Shown: positions 18,777 to 25,844 of the stretch, piece by piece | How positions within the stretch are numbered: the stretch's first letter is position 1 | How the letters are laid out: each line of letters opens with the position of its first letter | NCBI GenBank assembly: GCA_963814985.1 | Contig: CAWFFV010000034.1 | Coordinates: 186,001-250,000 of the forward strand | Source of the DNA: CAWFFV01 sp963814985 | Lineage (GTDB): Bacteria; Chloroflexota; Ktedonobacteria; Ktedonobacterales; Ktedonobacteraceae | Reading direction: 5' to 3' | Length of the DNA: 64,000 nt | Notes under the pieces: model-generated | What the model saw: only the letters and a program-made list of their open reading frames with translations | Told to the model about the DNA's origin: nothing | Database searches by the model: none | Translations under genes and position numbers: made by a program

Positions 18777-20025
18777 ATGACGAAGAAACAGCCTGTAACA
18801 GCAATCACACCCTTGAGACCAATAGCGTCAGTTGACGTTACCAATGCAAAGTTCAAAGCAAATCCGTTTCCATTTTACGCGCAACTGCGAGCCGAAGCGC
18901 CCGTTTTTCCGGTGAAATTGCCTGCTGGACAACGTGCCTGGCTGGTTACGCGGTATAACGATGTGCTCCATGTGTTGAAAGACGAATGCTTTGCCAAAGA
19001 TCGCCACAATGCTCTGTCACCTGAGCAACTGAAAAAGGGACCCTGGGTGCCGCCAATGTTCAAGCCTCTTGAGCGGAATATGCTTGACCTGGACAGCCCC
19101 GACCATACACGACTGCGAGCACTCGTCCAGAAAGCTTTTACGCCTCGCTATGATCGAGCAGATGCGCGACCAGATACAGGTCTTGACGATGAATTACTGG
19201 ATACAGCAGAGCCGAATGGTCGAATGAACGTGATTGCTGATTTCGCGTTGCCACTGCCTCTCACGATGATTGGGCGCATTTTAGGAGTACCTGCCGAAGA
19301 TAATCAAAAGTTTCGTCGCTGGACCAAGACAGTGGTTTCGGCGGGAATAAGCAGGAATCTCTTTGTGTCCATTCCTTCCGTGATGAGCTTTATGGGATAC
19401 CTGAAGAAACTTATCAAGGAGCGGCGTGCATATCCTAAAGACGATCTGACCACAGCGCTGGTTCAGGCCAGAGATGGCGGTGATCAACTGAGCGAAGACG
19501 AAGTTCTGGCAATGATCTTTATTCTGCTGATCGCGGGTCACGAGACAACCGTGAACCTGATTGGTAGTGGATCATTAGCGCTGTTGGAACATCCCGACCA
19601 GTTGGCAATGCTGCGTAGTGAGCCTGCGCTTATCAAAACAGCGGTTGAAGAACTGTTGCGCTTTGTGTGCCCAGTGGAAACGGCAACCGAGCGGTATACC
19701 CGTGAAGACATCACAATTGCGGGAACAATCATTCCACGTGGTGAACTGGTACTGGCTGTAATCGGGTCAGCAAACCGCGACGCAAATCATTTTGACAATC
19801 CTGATTCACTGGATATAACGCGCGAGAACAACAAACATCTGGCATTCGGTCATGGTGTGCATTTCTGTCTTGGTGCTCCGCTAGCCACGACTTGAAGGGC
19901 AAATTGCCATTGGCACGCTGGTTCAACGAATGCCACATGTGCGTTTGAGCATTCCGCCAGAGCAACTTCGCTGGCGTGGTGGGTTCATTCTTCGTGGATT
20001 AGAGGCACTGCCGGTGTCGTTCTAG
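18777..20025 (+). CDS. Cytochrome P450 (CYP107-like), damaged by three single-base frameshifts
   Basis: ATG 18777 follows GGGGAG. The I-helix motif AGHETT, the ExxR motif EELLR and heme-ligand loop FGHGVHFCLG are present. The frame stops at 19895 right after the heme loop, but removing one base near 19886 yields RLEGQIAIGTLVQRMP and a normal C-terminus ending at 20025. In addition, residues after FTPR are nonsense in this frame (YDRADARPDTGLD). Dropping t19149 and adding a base near 19187 gives MIEQMRDQIQVLT, the usual P450 sequence. It oxidises an unknown small substrate; no ferredoxin partner is adjacent. Confidence 0.85.
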
Positions 20026-20103
20026 AGAATTCATTTCCTGCTTCTCTTTGGGTCTGTGCTAAGGAGCATTTTTAGTACAGGCCTATCTTTCCTTTGACCA
20101 TGA

Positions 20104-20355
20104 TCAATGAGATGGCAAGAGAGCAATCGGCCCCACATTCTCGCGGCTATACTCCACTCCCGACAACTTAGAGAGAGCAGCTAACATGGCATCAACGATT
20201 TCTACACGGCCCACCCCGACAATGTCGAGCAGTTGGGCAGCATCCAGACTCACTGGAACGCCTGCTTTGGTGACCTCCTCAGCAAGCATATATAACGTGA
20301 TGTTGTGCTTGTGTCGCGCCTCTTGAAACGAGAGTTGGGGATCAGGCATGCTCAT
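20104..20355 (-). CDS. Small HTH-like protein, third gene of a coupled trio
   Basis: The 83-residue protein has a helical region (about 10-75) with an XRE-like spacing, including ITLYMLAEEVTKAGVPVS. Its C-terminal LSKLSGVEYSRENV resembles LSTLCGQPYTLNDV of the gene before it, so the two are probably diverged paralogues. Its ATG overlaps the upstream stop as ATGA. I cannot assign a function. Confidence 0.5.
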   Translation of the reverse strand: MSMPDPQLSFQEARHKHNITLYMLAEEVTKAGVPVSLDAAQLLDIVGVGRVEIVDAMLAALSKLSGVEYSRENVGPIALLPSH

Positions 20356-20660
20356 ATGGTTGGTGTCCTCTTTCTCTGTTGGAGCACTTCCTGTGGCATA
20401 GTGGGAAGAGTTTCAACCGGCTGGCGCTCTGGACGAAGAGTCACATCCACATCATTAAGCGTGTAGGGCTGGCCGCACAATGTCGAAAGGGCTTGTAGGA
20501 TCTTGAGGGCATCTTCTCTATTGACCACGGCACCAATCTCCATCAAATATTCTTCACGTAATGAGACTCCAGCGGCCTGGGCCAGTTCTTGCGAGGTCAA
20601 ACCGTGGTCGTGGCGCAACTGCATCAATCGTGGAAGGTCTTTAGCTGGCGTGTTCATCAT
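20352..20660 (-). CDS. Small XRE-type HTH protein, second gene of a coupled trio
   Basis: Residues 10-65 contain an HTH-like stretch, RHDHGLTSQELAQAAGVS, followed by a helical tail and a basic C-terminus. At 102 residues it is typical of a small DNA-binding regulator. It is coupled by 4-base overlaps at both ends. The trio points away from the TCGTAC repeat region. Confidence 0.55.
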   Translation of the reverse strand: MMNTPAKDLPRLMQLRHDHGLTSQELAQAAGVSLREEYLMEIGAVVNREDALKILQALSTLCGQPYTLNDVDVTLRPERQPVETLPTMPQEVLQQRKRTPTI

Positions 20661-20884
20661 CTCACCACCTTGTTATATGTTTCGACCATCAATTCGAGGG
20701 CTTGCTCCTGACCCACAAGCCGTTCGAGTTGCTCCTGATACTGTTCCAATTGACGATACTTGTGGTTGATGATGGTATGTCTGGCTACGCTGGCAAAACC
20801 TGTGAATCCTTGCTTCATAGACTGACAGGTCAACTCGATGTCCTGTCGTAAACGCGCAACCTCGCTTTTGTTTGTCTCGTTCAT
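20657..20884 (-). CDS. Small coiled-coil protein, first gene of a coupled trio
   Basis: I chose ATG 20884 because GGAGG lies 8 bases upstream; the frame opens at 20911. The 75 residues are largely helical, with a probable coiled coil in YRQLEQYQEQLERLVGQEQ. No family is recognised. The gene is divergent from the HTH/DUF5919 regulator, with 270 bases between their starts, and could share control by the repeats there. Confidence 0.5.
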   Translation of the reverse strand: MNETNKSEVARLRQDIELTCQSMKQGFTGFASVARHTIINHKYRQLEQYQEQLERLVGQEQALELMVETYNKVVR

Positions 20885-21011
20885 CCTTAAGTCCTCCATC
20901 TTATCTAGCATAGTTCTCGATAATGTCGGCTAAGACAACTACCATAGGTAAAAGCATTTTTTAAAGACATTCCTTCTTGCCGCTTCTAGTTTGCCATAAG
21001 CTCAGAAACAA

Positions 21012-21123
21012 GTACAGGTACAAATCGTACTAGAAATCGTACAGGAAATCGTACATATAATGCAGGTACGATCTTTGTACGACTTTGAAACTGTGCTATA
21101 ATCCTTGTACGACATTTGTACGA
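21012..21123. promoter_or_regulatory. Array of TCGTAC operator-like repeats around the regulator promoter
   Basis: TCGTAC occurs at 21025, 21037 and 21049 with an exact 12-base period inside AAATCGTAC, and as its complement GTACGA at 21066, 21077, 21107 and 21118, paired 11 bases apart. Two more GTAC cores lie at 21012 and 21018. TATAAT at 21097-21102 with TTGTAC at 21075-21080 makes a plausible promoter inside the array. A second TATAAT is at 21056-21061. The likely reader is the HTH protein encoded immediately downstream. Confidence 0.7.
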
Positions 21124-21154
21124 GGAATAAGATCATGTTTCGGGAAGATGCAAG

Positions 21155-22012
21155 ATGGAAAAGGATTTCTCAACGCTATTGAAGGCATATCGAAAGGGAA
21201 TGGGATGGACGCAGGAAGAAATGGCCCAGAAATGGTCATATTCTTTTGAGACTATTTCTGCCTGGGAGCGTGGAAAAAGAAGCCCACGTAATCATGAATT
21301 ACCACAGCTAGCAAAGTTTCTGGAAATCAGCACAGAAGATTTAGCAGAAATGATCATGAGAAGTAAAGAACCATCACCGGTACAAGAGAATGGTTCGATC
21401 TCTCAGCGCAAAGAGCGGGCAGATGGGCAAACGAGTTTTGAGGCCTGGGAAGAAATTCAGTATATTTATAGAACTCGGACAGAGTTTAATCGAAACTTTT
21501 CTTACCCTCGTATGTTTGAGAATATCCATTCAATTCTTGCAACAGGAATCAGTTTAAACGCAATAACTCAGAACTATAGCAGAGATGCACTCATAAGAAC
21601 CATAATTGAAGAAGGTTGCAAAGTCCAACTTTGCTTCTTAGACCCTCAAGGCAAAAAATGCATTGAGCGAGAGGAAGAAGAAGATTATCCGAAAGGAACC
21701 TTAGCCGACCTCACAAATGTAAATATCTGCCTGGCGAAAATACTACGTCATCAGATAGGAAAAATAAGTCCGGAACATAGCCATCAAATAGAAATCAGAA
21801 TATACGACATGATACCTAGATTTAACATTTACATCGTAGATGATACACTGATGACGGTGCAAAGTTATGCATATGGAAGAGGAGAAGATACTCCAACTCT
21901 CGTCTTAAAGCGGAAAGCAAAGGGAGGTCTTTTCGACTTTTATGCCTCAGCAGCAAAACACATACTTGATTATTCAACAGACATCAGTAATGATCCAACA
22001 ATAGGAATGTAG
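21155..22012 (+). CDS. XRE-family regulator with C-terminal DUF5919-like (phospholipase-D-fold) domain
   Basis: Residues 1-62 are a classic XRE helix-turn-helix (MGWTQEEMAQKWSYSFETISAWERGKRSP). From about 95 to 275 the sequence matches the style of DUF5919 domains fused to HTH regulators: RTEFNRNFS, a SILATGISLNAI strand, and QLCFLDPQGK. No HKD catalytic motif is visible, so it is probably a sensor rather than an enzyme. ATG 21155 is used, after GGGAAG. It begins a compact operon with an IMPase-like gene, a HEAT-like gene and an XPB-like helicase. TCGTAC repeats upstream suggest autoregulation. Confidence 0.75.
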   Translation: MEKDFSTLLKAYRKGMGWTQEEMAQKWSYSFETISAWERGKRSPRNHELPQLAKFLEISTEDLAEMIMRSKEPSPVQENGSISQRKERADGQTSFEAWEEIQYIYRTRTEFNRNFSYPRMFENIHSILATGISLNAITQNYSRDALIRTIIEEGCKVQLCFLDPQGKKCIEREEEEDYPKGTLADLTNVNICLAKILRHQIGKISPEHSHQIEIRIYDMIPRFNIYIVDDTLMTVQSYAYGRGEDTPTLVLKRKAKGGLFDFYASAAKHILDYSTDISNDPTIGM

Positions 22013-22024
22013 AGAGAATCGAAC

Positions 22025-22861
22025 GTGAAAGAAACAGCCAGAAAGAGATCAGATCCACATGCCATGATAGAAATAGCCGAGAGAGCAGCCCGCAAAGCTG
22101 GTGCTTACCTGCTTGAGAAGTTGGGACATGCGAGAATAGAAGCTCAAAAATCCCTACGCGATGACTTGTTAGATGTTGATCTGCAAGCCGAACGTTTGAT
22201 ACTCACAATCCTGCGCCAGGAGTCGCCACAAGCCGGAATCCTCTCAGAAGAGGCGGGATTTGAAGGAGAACGCCACCTGTACTGGATTGTCGATCCTCTT
22301 GATGGATCTGCGAACTTTCAGCATGCAAGTCCTCTCTTTGGTATCGCTATTGCGCTAGTTAGTGAACAGATAACGATAGGAGGAGTCATCTATCTGCCAA
22401 CAAGGGATGAGATGTTCCTTGCCATGCAAGGTCGGGGAGCCTATCTCAATGAGACTCCTATTCATGTCTCTGGGATTGCCAGCCTTAGCGAAGCTATTGT
22501 TCACATAGGGGACTTTGCCTGGGATGCTGACCCTGAGGCGATCAATGAGCGCTTGCAAGTTGTCTCTATACTTGCCCAGCATGCTCGACGTATACGCATG
22601 ATAGGGACAGCCGCAACTGATCTGGCCTATCTTGCCTGTGGAAGAGCCGATCTACTGGTGAACCATGCGACACCATCCTGGGACACCGAAGCTGGAAAGC
22701 TGTTGGTACAAGAAGCCGGGGGAAAAGTCACGACCAGATACGATAATAACGGTCAAATTCTCTCTATCTACAGCAATGGGATCATCCATCAGGCCGCCGA
22801 AGACCTCCTCGGCAAAATGAAAATACATCTGAACAAAGATGAAAGGTGTCTCTATGACTGA
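22025..22861 (+). CDS. Inositol monophosphatase-family phosphatase
   Basis: The Mg-dependent phosphatase motifs are all present: SEEAG (E75/E76), DPLDGSANF (90-98) and SWDTEAGKLLVQEAGG near the C-terminus. The 278-residue length is normal. The family includes inositol monophosphatase, fructose bisphosphatase and PAP phosphatase (CysQ); the substrate cannot be read from sequence. The GTG start lies 12 bases after the regulator's stop, and its own stop overlaps the next gene, so it belongs to this operon. Confidence 0.85.
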   Translation: MKETARKRSDPHAMIEIAERAARKAGAYLLEKLGHARIEAQKSLRDDLLDVDLQAERLILTILRQESPQAGILSEEAGFEGERHLYWIVDPLDGSANFQHASPLFGIAIALVSEQITIGGVIYLPTRDEMFLAMQGRGAYLNETPIHVSGIASLSEAIVHIGDFAWDADPEAINERLQVVSILAQHARRIRMIGTAATDLAYLACGRADLLVNHATPSWDTEAGKLLVQEAGGKVTTRYDNNGQILSIYSNGIIHQAAEDLLGKMKIHLNKDERCLYD

Positions 22862-24287
22862 TATCGCTCCTGCGGATTTATTGCTTGGACAGCTTCAGAG
22901 AGGCGCTGGCAGAGGGTTTTTGCGTGCCTTGCAGGAGGATGTAACTGTCATCACACCTCTCCTTTTTGATTGTGTGATACATGATCCACGCTGGGATCGG
23001 CAGCTCGAATCTCGTAGTGACTACTACGCGGTGCTTATTCTGCAATTCGCTCTGTCCCTCGATCCCTTCGATACCTGTCTTCGTGCGTATGCGGAGAACG
23101 ACTCCGAAGACGCAACGGATGCTGAATACGCTGTGCTCGATACTATATGCTCTCTGGCCGTGCGAGGAGATGTGTCTGCTATTGCCATCGTGCGTGCCTA
23201 CCTTACCTATGGTCACCACTGGGGTATGGCGTTCGAAACTCTCATGGAGGTTTCAGATACTTCTCTCAGCGTGGACGAAGCGAGTCGCATCATTGACCAG
23301 CGCTTTCCCGACGACGACACGCTTGACGACGAATTATTCTCTGTAGGACCTCTCCTCTCCTATGCGCAACAAGAGCCGTGGCGATCTTTACGCTTCGTCA
23401 ACCCACGGGTGAACCGCATCATGAGTGAACGTGAGATGAAGGTGGGGCAATGGCGACAACAGATGGAGCCGGTACAGGCAAGATTTGCCAACCTTCCGAT
23501 CACAGAACTCTTTACTGTGGCTATCGACAACGACACTACGCGTTTTGCTGTTCAGGCACTCCAGGAGCGTGTGACCACTGCTGATCTTGACCTTTTGCTT
23601 CATATGGCACAACAGGGTGATCACAGACAGCGCTTTGTCGCTTTTCGTGGGCTGCAACGTCTCGCACATCCGGCAGCCCTCCCCATCTTGCAGGCATTTT
23701 TTGAGTCACCCAATGCTCTGCCTGGGCGTCTCTATGGAGCGGCAGCGCGAGCAATCGTCGCTTTACCCTCTCATATTACGCTTGACCTTGCTCGCTCCTG
23801 GTTTGATACATCTGAAGGTCTATGCCTACATGTCGCCCTTCAGATCCTTGAAGCACATGCAACCGTTACTGATGTGGGACGGATACGTGCTGCGATCCTG
23901 CCATCGCTGGAGAGAAATACAAGGGAAATGAACGAATGCTACATGCAATGCGGCATGCTGAAGATATTGGCACGTTTCCCTCAATCTGGTCCCTATCCTG
24001 AGGCCGAGACCGTGTTCAACGAAGCTGGGTATGCTCCCATACGCAGCTATGCTGCTCAGGTGCTTGCTGTCTGTAATCCGGATCAGTTTGCACATGGTCT
24101 GGCTTTGGAATGTTTGTGGGATTGCGAGAAGCGTGTGCGCCTCATTGGATGTGAGCGTGTAAGTCTGGATGTGCTTGATGCCTATGCAAAGTTGCAGACC
24201 ATGTCGTATGATCCCCACGAGGACGAGAAGGTGCGCAAAGCGGCCAAAGGACACCTCATCGTTGGAAAGTCTGATATATGTCAATAA
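22854..24287 (+). CDS. HEAT-like repeat protein
   Basis: ATG 22854 follows AAAGGTG and overlaps the preceding stop; an alternative ATG is 22839. The 477-residue protein is alpha-helical, with HEAT/PBS-like units from about 225 onward (RQRFVAFRGLQRLAHPAALPI and similar). No enzyme motif is seen. Such scaffolds usually mediate protein contacts. Its end overlaps the helicase start by 10 bases, so a role with the helicase is likely. Confidence 0.65.
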   Translation: MTDIAPADLLLGQLQRGAGRGFLRALQEDVTVITPLLFDCVIHDPRWDRQLESRSDYYAVLILQFALSLDPFDTCLRAYAENDSEDATDAEYAVLDTICSLAVRGDVSAIAIVRAYLTYGHHWGMAFETLMEVSDTSLSVDEASRIIDQRFPDDDTLDDELFSVGPLLSYAQQEPWRSLRFVNPRVNRIMSEREMKVGQWRQQMEPVQARFANLPITELFTVAIDNDTTRFAVQALQERVTTADLDLLLHMAQQGDHRQRFVAFRGLQRLAHPAALPILQAFFESPNALPGRLYGAAARAIVALPSHITLDLARSWFDTSEGLCLHVALQILEAHATVTDVGRIRAAILPSLERNTREMNECYMQCGMLKILARFPQSGPYPEAETVFNEAGYAPIRSYAAQVLAVCNPDQFAHGLALECLWDCEKRVRLIGCERVSLDVLDAYAKLQTMSYDPHEDEKVRKAAKGHLIVGKSDICQ

Positions 24288-25690
24288 CTACCCTTAACTT
24301 AAAAGGCCGAGACCTTGTAATCACGCCCGCAGAGACATGGCAGCACTTGCCACTGCCGACATTGTTGAACACGCTCTTCGGAGCATATTTGCCTGCTGCC
24401 GTACGTGCCCTGATGAAGCAGGATAAGCGTTACCATTTTCTGCGCATCCAGCCGTTTCACTTCAGTACGGTAAAGCATGCTCTGCACCAGCAACAGGTAC
24501 CCTTTACAGTTGCCTTTGAGGAGCGACCAGCTTTACCTTATCCGACCTCGCTTGCTATGGAGCCACGCCCATATCAGGAGGAAGCACTCTCCAGATGGCT
24601 TGCCAATGGTAGTGCAGGCGTTGTCGTGTTGCCAACAGGAGCAGGTAAAACTCTGGTGGCTGCAATGGCTATTCATGAGACGGGCCTGTGGACGTTGGCA
24701 GCGGTACCGACTATAGATCTGTTACAGCAATGGCGTACAGCCCTTGCTGCTGCTCTCTCATTGAATATTGATGAGATTGGAGTCTTTGGTGGAGGGGAAA
24801 AGGATCTCAAACCCATCACTATTATTACCTACGATTCCGCTGCTCTCTATCCTCGTGAGTTACATCGTTTCGGCTTACTCATCTTCGACGAGTGTCATCA
24901 TCTTCCGGCTCCAACATATCGTTTGATTGCGGAGAGCGCTTTTACACCCTTACGCCTGGGCCTGAGTGCTACACCTGAACGTAGCGATATGGCGCATACA
25001 GACCTTGACGAATTGATTGGGCCAGAGCTGTACCGCCGCTCTCCAGCTGAACTGATCGAAGGACGTTATCTGGCGCAGTATCAAGAGAAACGTGTCGATG
25101 TGGCGCTATCGAGCGAAGACGAAGCCCGCTATCATGAACAGAGGGGTATCTATCGCTCGTTTTTACAGCGTCGTCATATCATTATTCGCAGCCCCGAAGA
25201 TTTCCAACAAAAACTGATCTACATGAGCGCCCGCGATCCTGAGGCTCGTGCGGCAATGCTTGCGTGGCGTGAATCCCGTAACATTGCCATGAACTCTCCA
25301 GCGAAATATGCTGAAATTGAGCATATTCTTCATCACCATGCTGATGATCTGGTGATCCTTTTCTCCGAGTACAACGTCGTTGTCGAAGAGATCAGTCGCC
25401 GTTTTTGTCTGCCCAGTATCACTTACAAGACACCAGCCGAGGAGCGACGAACCATCCTGGACCGCTTCCGCACAGGGCAATATACCAAACTTGCTACGGG
25501 TCGTGTTCTCAACGAAGGAGTCGACGTACCGGATTGCCGTGTTGCAGTCATTGTGAGTGGGAATAGCACTAAGCGTGAATATATTCAGCGTTTAGGCCGT
25601 ATTCTTCGCCCCAAAGAAGGATCGGCCTTGCTCTACGAACTGGTCACCAGTGGGACAACAGAAGAAGACGTCGCAAAACGCAGAAAATAA
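24278..25690 (+). CDS. XPB/Ssl2-like superfamily 2 DNA helicase
   Basis: The 470-residue protein has Walker A PTGAGKT (119-125), the DEAH-box variant DECH (204-207), motif III SAT (230-232) and motif VI QRLGRILRP near 440-450. An N-terminal region of about 95 residues (LRIQPFHFST...) resembles the damage-recognition-like part of archaeal XPB. After ATPER it reads RSD where XPB proteins have the RED motif. XPB-type helicases unwind DNA with the nuclease Bax1; a DUF790 protein lies at 28548. A type A repeat begins right after the stop. Confidence 0.85.
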   Translation: MSITTLNLKGRDLVITPAETWQHLPLPTLLNTLFGAYLPAAVRALMKQDKRYHFLRIQPFHFSTVKHALHQQQVPFTVAFEERPALPYPTSLAMEPRPYQEEALSRWLANGSAGVVVLPTGAGKTLVAAMAIHETGLWTLAAVPTIDLLQQWRTALAAALSLNIDEIGVFGGGEKDLKPITIITYDSAALYPRELHRFGLLIFDECHHLPAPTYRLIAESAFTPLRLGLSATPERSDMAHTDLDELIGPELYRRSPAELIEGRYLAQYQEKRVDVALSSEDEARYHEQRGIYRSFLQRRHIIIRSPEDFQQKLIYMSARDPEARAAMLAWRESRNIAMNSPAKYAEIEHILHHHADDLVILFSEYNVVVEEISRRFCLPSITYKTPAEERRTILDRFRTGQYTKLATGRVLNEGVDVPDCRVAVIVSGNSTKREYIQRLGRILRPKEGSALLYELVTSGTTEEDVAKRRK

Positions 25691-25692
25691 GA

Positions 25693-25844
25693 GTAACTAC
25701 TCAGGTCTGCTCACCACCTACGGTGGCTCGCTCTCGTTTTATGTGGGCTGTGTCGCTCGTGGCGGAGGTTGCGTCGCAACCTCCGCCACGAGCGACACAG
25801 CCCACATAAAACGGGCTACGAAGCGCCACAGGCGCTTCGGAATC
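25693..25844. repeat. Type A interspersed repeat, right end truncated
   Basis: It starts GTAACTACTCAGG, has a long central palindrome (the TGTGTCGCTCGTGG side matches the CCACGAGCGACACA side), and reaches the GAAGCGCC...GGCGCTTCGGAATC hairpin. The right terminal repeat is absent. Its last bases form part of the stop codon of the convergent kinase gene (25843-25845). Confidence 0.7.

Noticed and set aside
18687..18835. 49-residue frame overlapping the P450 start
   Set aside because: It is acidic with no family match, and its end lies inside the P450 coding region. It may be the decayed tail of the preceding gene.
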